Source: Bactericera cockerelli
Lineage: Eukaryota; Arthropoda; Insecta; Hemiptera; Triozidae
Length of the DNA: 64,000 bases
NCBI GenBank assembly: GCA_024516035.1
Contig: CM044964.1
Location: 10,817,624 to 10,881,623 of the forward strand
Direction: 5' to 3'
Shown one piece after another: positions 44,369 through 55,857 of the stretch. The first letter of the stretch is position 1. Every line of letters begins with the position of its first letter. The translations under genes were made by a program, and so were the position numbers. The notes beneath the pieces were generated by a model. That model was not told where the DNA came from, did no database searches, and worked only from the letters and a program-made list of their open reading frames with translations.

Positions 44369-44565
44369 GTCAGCATTGATGGCGCCGGTTCTCCAAGGAT
44401 CACCGAAGTTAAGTAACGTCCAGCGAGATGAAGACTTCGTGATGCTGTCATTTCGGCCCAACCCAGGCTGGGTGAGGTTAATGTACGTAGCAGGTTTGTG
44501 AGTTTCCTGCGAATGAAGGGTTATAACCCCATTGTTGCAGTTGAGAGCGACGTTAAACCCACAAA
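44369..44565 (+). mobile_element. 5S-headed SINE
   Basis: GTCAGCATTGATGGCGCCGG, CACCGAAGTTAAGTAACGTC and CCCAGGCTGGGTGAGGTTAA in order, then GAGAGCGACGTTAAACCCAC. Internal part of the 5S head is deleted relative to the copy at 255. Confidence 0.82.
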
Positions 44566-45073
44566 AAGAGATGACCTTTCTCATGTCATGGCTATGGTCA
44601 AACGAAGTGAAACTGTTACCTGAGTTCAGGCGCAGCTGTGGGATGTTGTATGTTGTCCAATAGTATTGTGCTCATTGATTCTTCATAAATCGCAATAGAG
44701 CGTACTTCACATTAAAATTTCGATGAAAGGATATCACCCGAATCCATCTGCCGGGTGGGTGGTAGTTTTGACACTAGAACACCAGACTTCAGTGAAGGTA
44801 CCAGAGCAACACCATAGGGAGCATGAGCTGAGAAGTGATACCCATACCGTATAGCGTCCAAAGAAATGATCTTCCATATCAGAACAATATTTTCCAAACT
44901 TTGCAGCACTAAAATTTAGATACTACGTTATTAATTTGATTTTTAAATACTGAACTTTTTTTGCAAATTATAGGTATATATTGCTGGCTAGATTGGTACA
45001 TAAGGTGTAACAAAATATACATACTTGTTTTGTTTGGCTAAAAGAAAACTACGAGTAATAACGAATGGACTAC

Positions 45074-45578
45074 TCAGTTGACACTTGGCCTCGACTCCAG
45101 ACCTGCCTCCACTAGCTCTTTGACTGCCATGGCACAACTCGAGTTGTGCCAGTACACTTTCCCCCCCCGGCCATGGGACAACTCAAGTTGTGCCAGTACA
45201 CTTTCCCACCCGGCCATGGCACAACTCGAGTTGTGCTCAAAATGCAATCTTTAGGTCGATGTCGCAACTAGAGTTGTGTCACTACAGATTTCTTTTAAGT
45301 ATATCCAGAAAGCCTGTGTCTTGAGGATTCCAGAACTGTTTTTAAATCTATTTTGTCAAACACCATTAGTTTTGTCATGGTCTGTGAGAAAGCAAATTTA
45401 CAAAACACACACCTCCAGGGCCACGGCACAACTAGAGTTGTGTCAGACTAGATTACATTTGGCCGGTGGGGAAGTGTACACGTATTTGGCTTGGCCGGGT
45501 AGGAAACATGTCAAGATTAGCTCTAGCAGTCAAAGAGCTAGGGCCACAAGAGAATCAGTTGACACTTGGCCTCGACTC
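45074..45578. repeat. cluster of five 20-bp palindromes between flanking repeats
   Basis: GGCACAACTCGAGTTGTGCC (45131-45150) is a perfect palindrome; variants lie at 45175-45194, 45218-45237, 45261-45280 and 45425-45444, all with the ACAACT..AGTTGT form. The cluster is bracketed by inverted CTAGCTCTTTGACTGC (45112-45127 and 45526-45541) and direct TCAGTTGACACTTGGCCTCG (45074, 45555). Confidence 0.9.
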
Positions 45579-45599
45579 TGACCTGCCTCACTTTGTCCA

Positions 45600-46354
45600 G
45601 TCCATCTTTCTCCATGAAGTTCGTTATCCTCATAGTCTATCTCTATGTCACTTGTCCCGCCATCTTGATCTTGGCCTTCCAAGAGGTCTACTACCCTCCG
45701 GATTATTCTCCCATATCTGATTTTTTAAAAACCTGATCTTGATATACATAACATGCATAATCACTTTTTTATTAACAAAATGAAATGTTATTTTTATATA
45801 GAACTTCTCATAAACATTGTACCTACCTATATATTCATACCATATATGATTTTTTTCTATCAGGGGATATTATCTATTATGGTTTTATTAAAAAATGATT
45901 TTCCATTTCATATTTTATGAATTTAATTTCATTTTTTTTTAACATGTTGGTCTTCATTATCATTGAGCAGCATCATCGTGGTTGATGGTCGCGAAACTTG
46001 ATATTTTCATCAAGTTTATGCACCAAATACGTAGGTCATCATGTAATTAATTATTCATGATTGCCATCTTTTTATTGGAAAATTGCCGTAAAATTAATAT
46101 ATTATTAATGTACCTATAAAAGTTATTCACATGTGCTATATTGGCTAAGTGAAAGTACAAATTTCGATAGTGAGAGCAGTATCCATGAGAGTGAGAGGAG
46201 CGAGACGGAGGATCAGAGGGATTGAGTGTGAAGATGGTGCAGGATTGGGACGAGTAGAGGAATGATTAACTTTGATAAACTTAAAAAAAAAAAATTAAAG
46301 TTTTGAAAAAAAAAAGTATTACAAAAAAATAAGCATATTAATGTAAAGAAAGGT
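45600..46354. other. AT-rich stretch, no gene seen
   Basis: Contains AT-rich DNA and a GA-rich patch (GAGAGTGAGAGGAGCGAGAC at 46190). No coding signal. Confidence 0.5.
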
Positions 46355-46585
46355 ACATAAAATAAACTTCCATACAAAATTTCAAGTCTCTAGGTCATAC
46401 CGATCTCGAGATATCGTGTTCACACACACACACACACACACACACAGAAAAACGACCAATGGCCGAAAACAACTTTTTTGTATCCTGAGGCTATGATTCG
46501 TCCAGAAATGTGAAAAACTGGGTAGGTCAAATTTTCGGCGAATATAATACTTTCCTTATTATAGGATAAGGAAAGTTAAAAAAAA
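46355..46585. repeat. interspersed repeat with (CA)n and ACTTTCCTTAT ends
   Basis: GGTCATACCGATCTCGAGAT, a (CA)11 run at 46424-46445, AATGGCCGAAAACAACTTTT and TACTTTCCTTATTATAGGAT. The last part recurs at 38645-38705 and near 36625. Confidence 0.65.
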
Positions 46586-46599
46586 AACACATTCCAATA

Positions 46600-48110
46600 T
46601 CTTCCACATTGCCGTGGGCACCCAACTTTTTTTCAATTCAATGTTTTTTTTTTTTTTTTGCTGTTAACCAATGTTAACCAAAAAAAACCAATGTAAAACA
46701 TTAACCATCAATGTTATTTTTTTTGTCAAAAATATATTTGGCAATACCTAGAAGGTATTTGCCAAAATATGCATCCTGCAAAACTTCCGAATTCTTCTCT
46801 TGTGTAGAGCTGTGATTTGTTTTATATATATTTTTTTTTGTGATGTTGAGTGATGTTTCCTATTTATCTTCTAAGAATAATATGGATTCCCTTCATCTGT
46901 TTTAAGAGGGTTTAGATTCCTTCCTTATACCCCTCTCTCTCTCTGTCTATCTCTGTTGGTGTTTTTTGAAGGTTCAAGGTGTCCAGTGCAATCGGAATGG
47001 CTAGTGGGTGTATAAAATAATGCGACCAAATAATTGGCGAAAAAAAATATAATATTCGAGAAAAAAAAAAAAAATGAAATCAAGAGCAAAAATTTATTTC
47101 TTTATTGTTACAAAAACGAACACAATACTTCCGACTCCTAATATTAGAAATTTCTCGGAACTAATTTTTTTTTGTCAGTTACCTAAATATTGTACATAAA
47201 TTTGTCCTGCCAATAAAGATTTATATAATAATAATTAGCCATCCGAGACTTAGCGCCACAGTCGAGGTATAATAATAATAATACCGAATAATAATATCCT
47301 CTTATTAATACTGCCCGAATAGAACTATTAAGTCCCATTACTCCAGCAGTAAGCCCAAGACGTGTTATTATGTGGTAAAAATCTCAAATGGGAGGAGAAC
47401 TTGTCATGCCCAAGGGTAGGAACTTCTGATCTTGAGTCTATAAATTTCGCCCTAAATGTTGCATTCAGTGGGATACTGGCATTACTGACTGCCCTTGGAA
47501 CCCGTTTTACTCTCTATCGATCTTTTTTTTTTCTCGTAAAATATTTCGTAGTTTTTCCTTATTAATTAATTATTCCTCATGACAATGTCATTCTATACAG
47601 TTATGTATTAAACTAATTTGATTAATACAAACTTGCAGTGTTGCACTTACGCAAGCTCAGCTGGGTGTGTGTATCATGATGACCAGTCCGGATAAATGGG
47701 CCTTGTGTTTCATTAGAGGAGGACCAAAGGACCGAATCATAAAGTAAGATTTAGCTCAAGACAAGCCAGAATCAAGACAAGCCGCCAGAATCAAGTCTCG
47801 CTAAAAAACAAGACTTCTTCCCCCCCCTCGCGGGATTAGAAGCTCCCAGCCTTGTTACCCAGAGGGCTCAACCCCTAACCGAGTCTCTCCCAATGATCAG
47901 GACCAGGAAGCAAAACAGCGCAAACTCATGGCCACAGGCAAAAAAATCTATGCAAATAGACATTGCATGTACAATTGTACATATTAAAAAAAATATAATG
48001 AATTCTTCTCTGAATCTCCTAATATGTAATTGAAATTCAATAAAAAAGATTTTACCCCCTAAAAGTACAAAAGATATTGTACTTCAAGGGGATTGTAATG
48101 AAAAAACTGT
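46600..48110. other. low-complexity and unassigned sequence
   Basis: T- and A-rich runs, a short CTCTCTCTCTGTCTATCTCT patch, and the SINE fragment at 47290. A C-rich patch at 47820 (TTCCCCCCCTCGCGGGATTA) is not part of any feature I recognise. Confidence 0.5.
47290..47412 (-). mobile_element. tRNA-SINE body fragment (CCCGGTAGCTC family)
   Basis: AATATCCTCTTATTAATACT, GCCCGAATAGAACTATTAAG, CAGTAAGCCCAAGACG and ATGGGAGGAGAACTTGTCAT match the body; the head is absent. Confidence 0.7.
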
Positions 48111-48339
48111 AGAATGAAATTAAATACATTCTTAAAAAAAAAAAAAAATACAAAACACAATGGTATGACCGTCAGTCCTTGGTTTGGGATGCAACATACG
48201 TCGATACATTGGCCTCATCATTCGTCCACCTGTCAGCTCACAAACCCGGATCAGCGGCAGAGAAGGGTTGTAAGAGAAAACATGTTACCTATTTCAATAT
48301 CAAAAATGATGGCTAACTCTTCAATGCCTTCTCAGTTGA

Positions 48340-48510
48340 GACTATGGGACCGTGGTGCAGCGAAGCTAAGACATTGGTCAACTGTATCGGCGAACGCCTT
48401 GCTGCGAAAACAGGAGATCCCAGATCAAGGTTAGTAATAATGCAGAGGATGGGTTTAGCTATCCAGAGAGGAAATACAGCTCCATTTGGAGTTCGATGTA
48501 CAAACATGTG
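48340..48510 (+). pseudogene. retroelement polyprotein fragment
   Basis: Plus frame contains GPWCSEAKTLVNCIGERLAA, TGDPRSRLVIMQRMGLAIQR and GNTAPF. The G(D/E)PRS....QR(I/M)..AIQRGN pattern ends the protein of a group of invertebrate non-LTR retroelements as I remember it. Only this C-terminal end is recognisable, and the upstream frame is not convincing. Confidence 0.5.
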
Positions 48511-48607
48511 TACGTACAAACAAGCAATTATAAAAAATGAAATACAACATTTAGAACAATATAAACAAGAAAAGAAAAGATAAACAACATAGATAAACAA
48601 TACACAG

Positions 48608-48661
48608 ATGTCCTAACTAAAGGGCGCGATAATTGCCTATGACAATCTCTTCCACCCAATC
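48608..48661 (-). mobile_element. LINE 3'-end fragment, reversed
   Basis: GATGTCCTAACTAAAGGGCG, ATTGCCTATGACAATCTCTT and CCACCCAATC. Confidence 0.74.
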
Positions 48662-49139
48662 TATGAGGAGTGGCATTTGCAATTTTCAGGAACAGTTTCA
48701 TGATATGGAAACTTCTGAAACCAAAAATATTACCCCCTGCTGAAAACGTATGCACAACATGGTTTATCAATGGATTATCACGCAAATTGTCAGGACTCCC
48801 TACAAACAGGAAATACAATAGGTAGCTAACCATGGTCCCGAGTAAAGTAGGAAATGTTTTGCTAAACTTTCTGATGACCAATTGGTCAGCATGAGACACA
48901 GTCGGACACAATGTGCATTGCGAGATTGAAAGTCCGATTAAATGTTAATTAAATTTTTTACTAACTCGAATGAGCGATGCAAAAAGTTCAATTTTTTGTT
49001 CTACATCATATGTAGATGCATTACATAATAATGGCACCGAGACAACAACTGCAGCTATGGTTTGACTCTTCCTTAGTCCTTACTTGCTTACTTTACTTTC
49101 CCAGTCCGGTAAACCAAGTCAGGATGTTATATGGGTTAT

Positions 49140-49316
49140 ATGGGAGATTGTGGGTGGAATAACCCCGCCCTATAGTTAGGACATATATTATGTATATACT
49201 TATTTATTTTTTCTTTATTTTTTTCTTCTCTTACATTGTATATTAATTTGTAATTATCTGTGTTGTATATAATATGTCCAATATTAATAAAGTGTAAATA
49301 AATAAATAAATAAAAT
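49140..49316 (+). mobile_element. LINE 3' end (GATTGCC...GGCAAT family), hairpin deleted
   Basis: GGGAGATTGTGGGTGGAATA, ACCCCGCCCTATAGTTAGGA and a tail of AATAAATAAATAAA. The GATTGCC-GGCAAT hairpin is missing in this copy. Confidence 0.78.
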
Positions 49317-49445
49317 AAATATGTTTATCCAGTGTTTTTTCAAGGCTGTGCATCACTTTTTTTTAATCTTAAAAGTACTTCTCTCGAACTCCATTATTAT
49401 TCTTAGTTACTTTCACGATTTTTTACTGATAGCTCATCTTAATAT

Positions 49446-49678
49446 ATAAATGTCAAAGTCACTGACAGACCACTCACTGACTGATCATCGCTCTACAGCC
49501 CAAACCGTAAGTCCTAGGAAGCTGAAATTTGGTAGGTAGCTTTGTCTTATAGTCTAGATGTGCAATAAGACGGGATTTTTCGAAATTCCCACTACAACAT
49601 TCCTGCCATTGGCGAAAAAGGATTTTTTGCTTTCACGGCCATGCCTCGGCCCGCAAAGCGGGCGACAGCCCGCTTGTT
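49446..49678 (-). repeat. interspersed repeat (GCCCGCTTTGCGGGC family), inverted copy
   Basis: ATAAATGTCAAAGTCACTGA, CATCGCTCTACAGCCCAAAC and CCCGCAAAGCGGGCGACAGC: reverse complement of 19803-20045. Confidence 0.85.
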
Positions 49679-49705
49679 GGCTATAAATTTTAGAGACCCA
49701 GAGGA

Positions 49706-49877
49706 TTTTTTTTTTTTTTTTTTTTAATTTGGGATTAACGTCGTTTTCAACTACATGATCATATCATGACGGGGGTGTTACCCTCCAGGAAATTCTCAAA
49801 CCTGCTACCCACATTAACCTCGCCCAGCCTGGATGGGGCCGGAATGCCAGCATCACGAAGTCTTCACCTCGCTGTTT
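49706..49877 (-). mobile_element. 5S-headed SINE, truncated
   Basis: T tract followed by TTAACGTCGTTTTCAACTAC, CCCAGCCTGGATGGGG and CAGCATCACGAAGTCTTCAC. The copy ends within the 5S head. Confidence 0.8.
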
Positions 49878-50194
49878 TTCCATCAATGTCTAGCTGTTCT
49901 TATTCCCGCCTCATTGGCTAAGATGAGGTCTCGCAGGGTGCAGGGTTGTTCTAGGTCAGTGCAGGTGAGAAGGTGAGGCTCGAAACAGCTGTCCAGGTAT
50001 GTTCTGATATTCATGTACATCTAGTACAACTTCTCACTTTTCTGTTTATACTGATACTGATGTCCTGGACTTCTCGACAGGAACATGTGTCTTTCTACAC
50101 AAGATTCCATCTCTTCAGATTTGCTCTGCATCTTGCTACACCAACTCGAAGTCTGTTCAGTGGTCTCCAAATTTTGAAACATAAATTCACGAGG

Positions 50195-50252
50195 CATCGA
50201 ACCCAGGACTTTCCGCATGACAAGCAAGTGCTTAACCACTGAGCTAATTGCG
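50195..50252 (-). mobile_element. tRNA-Gly-like head fragment
   Basis: GGCATCGAACCCAGGACTTT, CCGCATGACAAGCAAGTGC and TTAACCACTGAGCTAATTGC are the reverse of a SINE tRNA-like head; no body follows. Confidence 0.65.
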
Positions 50253-50914
50253 TGTGTTGGAATTTTGACCCTCAAACAAACGAAAGTTAAATTGTCTAAT
50301 AAGCAATCATTTTTAAAGAGAACCTCAATACATTTGGTCAATTAAAACCTTTAAACATACATACTATACTCTACTTTAAACATACAAACGATACAATGTT
50401 CGCTATTGAATTTAATAATACGACAAAAAAAGGTTTTAAAATTCGCCCGAAGATAGAACAAGTTATGTAATTAAAATAAAAAAAAGTTATGCCAGAACGA
50501 AAAAGAGGAAAACGTTGGCAAAAAAATGCATACCCACTTTTCAACAACAAAGTCTGCAGGCATTTTACGCTTCACCGGATTTCTCGTTGACCTTGTGTTT
50601 TTGATAGCTGTATTTATTTTCAAATAACTTAGCTAGAGTTAAATAAATAAAAAATGCACATCTATATACATAATTTATATATTTAAAATTGACTAACACC
50701 GCAGGCTAATTAATTGTGACATTGAAAAAAACAGTTTCGGTGATCACGGACCATTACACACTATTAGGGAAGGTAAGTTATATACTTGTTCAGGCCTATG
50801 TATTACATAAAATTAAACGATATTACAGAAGAATTTTACGAAGATAACTCGTAAAAAACTAACAACTTAAAAAAAAAAATTAAAAAAAAAAAAAATAATA
50901 ATAATAGAAATTCA

Positions 50915-51256
50915 TACACTTTGGAGCATAAGTGAGTCAGAATATTTTAAAGTTTTTTTTGAATATCTTTGAAAAACTTTATATATTTTGATCCAAATTT
51001 GCTGCATACATTGGAGAACATCAACTTAACTCCCAATTTTAGGTTTTTATTACGTCGGTGCAAAAGTGAGTCATATAAATAGGCCGTTTTCTGTTGATGA
51101 CTTTTGTTTTTGGATATGGTCACTTGATGGCCTTATAATAGACACATTACTCCAATGTATGTAGCAGATTCGGATCAAAATATTTAAAGTATTTCAAATA
51201 TGTTCGATAAAATAAAACTTTAAAAAAATTCTGACTCACTTATGGTCCTAAGTGTA
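50915..51256. mobile_element. Tc1/mariner-type MITE (TA-flanked)
   Basis: Ends TACACTTTGGAGCATAAGTG and CACTTATGGTCCTAAGTGTA are inverted repeats that continue through GAGTCAGAATTTTTTTAAAG. TA at both borders fits a TA target duplication. Non-coding interior. Confidence 0.87.
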
Positions 51257-51527
51257 GAGGTATGTAGGTATCTATGTATTTTAATATTTCTCTTTCTACA
51301 TAGTAGGTAACTTATTTCTGAATTTAGAACTTATTTCTGAATATAGCTTTTATTTTGTATCGAATTATGTAAATATGTGTGTAAGGTAGTACATTAGGTA
51401 TTGCATGTAGGTATTAGGTATATCTTTCAATAAATATTTTCTATAAAGAATTGAATTACAACAATAATGATGACAATAATTATTTTTTGTTGTTGTAATT
51501 AATAAATTGTTTCAAAGAAGTGATTTA

Positions 51528-51710
51528 AGTTAAGCAACGTCCAGCGAAGTGAAGACTTCGTGATGCTAGCATTCAAACCCACACTGGGTGAGGTTAATGT
51601 GGGTGGCAGGTTTGTGAATTTAATGCGAATGGAGGGGGTAACACCCCCGTCGTGATATGACCATGCAGTTAAAAACGACGTTAAACCTAAAAAAGAAAAA
51701 GAAAAAAAAG
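51528..51710 (+). mobile_element. 5S-headed SINE, 5' truncated
   Basis: AAGTTAAGCAACGTCCAGCG, ACTGGGTGAGGTTAATGTGG and CCCCCGTCGTGATATGACCA, ending in an A-rich tail (AAAAAAGAAAAAGAAAAAAA). Confidence 0.82.
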
Positions 51711-52117
51711 TGATTTGTGCGAGAGAAAAAACTTTTCATCAGAACAATTTTTCTTCATGATACAATAATTATACCCTACTTCTTTTTCAATCAGGATTGT
51801 AAGATAATATTAAGTACAAAAATGTATATGCAAAAGATAAAGAAATAAAGATCATTATTATTAAGTCATTACAATCTTCTTGCCCTTTGGGTCTTTTTTT
51901 TATTGATCTGCTTGTTTTTTATGATTGACAACATTAATGACCAAGAACAAATTATTATCATTACCATGAATATTAATAATTGTAAATATTATTAGGTAGA
52001 ACTATTATTATTATTATTATTCAATGTTTAATAAATAGTAGGTAAGACATAACTTTAACATATAATTATCATGCATAAACGTGTTAAATATTGAGAGTCA
52101 ATTATCATGAGTAATTA

Positions 52118-52314
52118 ATAATAATATTATCTATTTCTACTAATAGGTAACCAAGTTCTACAAAAGTTAATTACAGAGTTACTATAGGATTTCTCGTGAG
52201 GTTTTGTTCATTTCACAAGAAAAGGACAAAAAAAACAACAACAAAAAAACAAGCTAGAACTCTGAGGTAAAGTGAGTGGAAACATGGGTTGGACTATAAA
52301 GTCCAACACATAAT
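52118..52314. repeat. palindrome arm 1, outer part
   Basis: Inverted copy of 54713-54905, apparently identical through GGTAACCAAGTTCTACAAAA and GGTTGGACTATAAAGTCCAA. Continues at 53861 after the transposon. Confidence 0.93.
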
Positions 52315-53860
52315 GGGGCTTTCCCACATTTTTTACAAACCAATTATTCTTATGGTTTAGAACACGCTGATTCTATTGGTGACTTCCATTTTCAATTTAG
52401 GAATCGCAATCATTGAGAAAATTTCATTTGAAAATCGGAAATTTTGAAACACCCTAATTTTCGCGGGCAGCCATTTTTGTTTTGATGACGTCAAAAGTAT
52501 GTAAACAAAAATTTTGGAGTTTTGAAATACTACAGTTTCCATAGGTTTCTCATAGGAATCACTTCAATGAAATTGATTTTTTAAGCCTTCAGTGAATGAA
52601 AAACAATAATTAATTTGTTATAAGTACTATCCTTGATACTATAGCTCACTATTATAAGAATTGATTGTGGAACACGTTGTGAAAACGATGTGGAACACGT
52701 CGATTGAAAACGCGGTATTCTCTCTAGACTCCTCGAGTCTACCTTGCCGATACTACAGTCGCGACCTTGATAATTTCTATTTTCTGTTTTCGTTTTGTGA
52801 GAATTCGTGATTCGCGAAGGGTTGAAGAGTCCAGCATACTGTTTGTCGAAACCGGTTGCTACGATCGAGATAGGATGCTGGGCCTTTGAACACTTTGCAA
52901 ATTCACGTTTCACTTTCACAGAAGACTGATGATGTTGTTACTTATTGTTAACACTCCCAATCTCGTGATTGATTCGCGTGTATACAATGCGAATCAATCA
53001 CGAAGAAGCATTGTGTCCGTAATTGTTTTAAAACGAAAAAATGCAATATCCAATACGAAGAAGGTTTACATTAGCGTCATATTCGATAGTCGGACGTAAA
53101 AAAATCAATATAGAGATTCCTATAAAATCTCTAGCCTACATGAATATAAATGGCACAGAACTTCTCAATTTTACATAACACAATAACCTTGTATATAGTT
53201 AGTTCGCAATCCATTAATTTTTAACAAACACACTAAAGTTGTCCTACTCAAATTTACTTACCAGTAAATCGTGGTGCTTGTAATTACCAATGAATTTTAA
53301 AATAAACCAAAGATTTCACCGATCTTTGTCCTAACCACGCTGGACGTTTCTTAACCAAAGCGAGCGATTGGACGGTTGGCTGCACTTGAATTTGGTTTGC
53401 TAAGTACGTCTGCAGCACGCGTGAAATACACGCGTAAATTGAAGAAATTGGCCATTGTAAAAGACCTTACTGCAGGTAAATTTCCACTGACAGCCTTTGC
53501 AATACCGTCATCTACTGATATTTTAGACATTGTTAGTTAACATTGAAGTTTAAAATACTGCATTAGAGTTAAAATTCACAAATTTATTACAGTTTTAAAT
53601 TGACTCTTCACATTCAACTGTAATGTAATTCTACACACAAAATTCGAAGTAGCGTTTCAAAATTGTTTGTTTACATACTTTTGACGTCACAGCGTAGGCG
53701 ACCAATCAGATTGCGTTATTTCAAGGAAGACCTTTGGAGAGCCTTTTCATCCCTAAGGAATGACTTTTTTAATATTTGGACATCAAAATCGTGTTCCTCG
53801 GGTCTTTTTACATTAGAATCAATCATCTGCTCGAAAAAAATAGTCATTTGGGAAAGCCCC
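52315..53860. mobile_element. 1546-bp DNA transposon inserted in a palindrome arm
   Basis: Ends GGGGCTTTCCCA and TGGGAAAGCCCC. Subterminal copies of TGACGTCAAAAGTATGTAAA lie in inverted orientation exactly 171 bp from each end (52486 and 53689). The uninterrupted mirror arm (54700-54730) shows the empty site CATAATTCGG, implying either a 2-bp AT duplication or insertion without duplication. No transposase motif seen; longest frame is a 112-codon minus-strand frame of unknown meaning (52919-52581). Family not recognised. Confidence 0.88.
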
Positions 53861-54200
53861 ATTCGGGATAAAAATTCCTACCCCGCTGGGAATCGAACCC
53901 AGGTCACCATGCGTACAATGCCTAGCGCGCTAACTCACTCTGCCACGGTGACTACTGATATGACTATGCAGTTGAAAGCAATGTTAAATTTTTGTTTAAA
54001 AAAACGCTTGCATACGAGTCTGCAACCATTTCGACATTTTCATCTTTACTATTCAAGGTCCAAAACCCAACTGACCAAATTTCGTATTGTGCGCATGACA
54101 CACACTTTCCCTCTTCTCTTAGGGTTGCAATATCGAAACGAAAATATCGATATTAGGTATATCGATATCCGATATTAGAAGACTTCTCTCCCTTTACAAT
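53861..54200. repeat. palindrome arm 1, inner part
   Basis: Inverted copy of 54370-54712; I saw one substitution (T/C at about 54055). Contains a tRNA-SINE head, CGATATTAGGTATATCGATA and ends in CTCCCTTTACAAT. Confidence 0.94.
53865..53958 (-). mobile_element. tRNA-SINE head inside palindrome arm 1
   Basis: CCCCGCTGGGAATCGAACCC, TAACTCACTCTGCCACGGTG: a GTCACCGTGGC-family head that exists in both palindrome arms (mirror at 54612-54708). Confidence 0.85.
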
Positions 54201-54369
54201 TCGATATTTCGTTACATAATATCGTTACATAATATCGTTACATAATTTCGTTACACAATTTCGTCACATAATTTTGGTTATGTGCCAGAGCAAAGACATG
54301 AAAATGTCAAAAAAAAGAGCTTCACTTTGCTAAGTCATGACTTGTGAACTCAATTTTGTTTTTTTTTTT

Positions 54370-54905
54370 ATTGTAAAGGGAGAGAAGTCTTCTAATATCG
54401 GATATCGATATACCTAATATCGATATTTTCGTTTCGATATTGCAACCCTAAGAGAAGAGGGAAAGTGTGTGTCATGCGCACAATACGAAATTTGGTCAGT
54501 TGGGTTTTGGACCTTGGATAGTAAAGATGAAAATGTCGAAATGGTTGCAGACTCGTATGCAAGCGTTTTTTTAAACAAAAATTTAACATTGCTTTCAACT
54601 GCATGGTCATATCAGTAGTCACCGTGGCAGAGTGAGTTAGCGCGCTAGGCATTGTACGCATGGTGACCTGGGTTCGATTCCCAGCGGGGTAGGAATTTTT
54701 ATCCCGAATTATGTGTTGGACTTTATAGTCCAACCCATGTTTCCACTCACTTTACCTCAGAGTTCTAGCTTGTTTTTTTGTTGTTGTTTTTTTTGTCCTT
54801 TTCTTGTGAAATGAACAAAACCTCACGAGAAATCCTATAGTAACTCTGTAATTAACTTTTGTAGAACTTGGTTACCTATTAGTAGAAATAGATAATATTA
54901 TTATT
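54370..54905. repeat. palindrome arm 2 (uninterrupted)
   Basis: Mirror of 52118-52314 joined to 53861-54200. The loop between arms (54201-54369) holds three or four copies of ATATCGTTACATA-like sequence. Total arm length about 535 bp. Each arm reads as a stop-poor frame only because the SINE and flanks happen to be open. Confidence 0.94.
54612..54708 (+). mobile_element. tRNA-SINE head inside palindrome arm 2
   Basis: CAGTAGTCACCGTGGCAGAG, GCGCGCTAGGCATTGTACGC and GGGTTCGATTCCCAGCGGGG, the mirror image of 53865-53958. Confidence 0.85.
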
Positions 54906-55574
54906 TTTTAAGTGGAGTGGAAGTAAAAATCTTCTAACTCTTTCAAGACAAAGAATGGGGCTCCGATGCTAAGACCTGTGCATCCTACCCACTAAAAAAC
55001 CCTCCGCCCCGGAAGAACAGACGAACCGGGAACCCATTTCAAAATAATTTTGTTTATTAATTTCGCATTATTTTTATTTTTTTAATTATTGAGAAAAAAA
55101 TACACTACCAATTATGGAGACAATTCTTCCTCATGAAAGGTTCCCATCGTATTTGCTTATCAATTCGTTCGACGTTTCATTATCTCTAAATATTGAGATT
55201 TATTACTAAATAACTTGTATTTCGAAAAGTTTTAAACCGTATCTCTTCAAATTTGTTTTAGAACACCATTTTTTTCTAAAAGCAATAGTAAGATAACAAA
55301 GCTGGTGAGTTTTTTCACTCAGTGAGTGATTTCCGTGTCCACTATACTCCACTGTACCTACCCGAAAAGTACAATAGTACTTCATGGAAATAAAATAGGA
55401 ATTTAAATGTATATGAAAAAAATAAATAAAAATACTTATTAGTACTATAAGTATATCTACGAATTGGAAGTTCTGCTCAACCAAGCTTGCTCGTTCTGAA
55501 GTAATAATAATAAATTGGTGTATTCAATTAAGCTGTAAAAACCAGCTTGACAATGAATTTAATAATAATAATAA

Positions 55575-55857
55575 TAATGTATTTCTTTGTGTTATTATAT
55601 CACAATTTTAGTGGGTAGCGCAGAACTATAGGACTTTTCCGTATCTTTAATATCCTAATATCTTATTTTTGCCTATAATTCCGCCACTGGTCGCTGCTAA
55701 CATGAAAGAAGCTACTCATTTTTCCTCACGAGGTATGAGTGGACACCAAACACGCAAGTACAGAGCAGAAAATCCTGCCCCGCCGGGGATCGAACCCAGG
55801 TCGCCGTGCGTGCAATGCCTAGCGCGCTAACTCACTCGGCCACGGTGACTGCTTGAT
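55575..55857 (-). mobile_element. tRNA-headed SINE (GTCACCGTGGC family), full length
   Basis: Reverse orientation: body GTGTTATTATATCACAATTT, GCCTATAATTCCGCCACTGG, ACGAGGTATGAGTGGAC, then the head GGGATCGAACCCAGGTCGCC and CTAACTCACTCGGCCACGGT. Confidence 0.88.

Noticed and set aside
53663..54733. Paired proteins of 171 and 113 residues with the same sequence
   Set aside because: They are the two arms of the palindrome read from opposite strands, including a SINE head; no independent evidence for coding.
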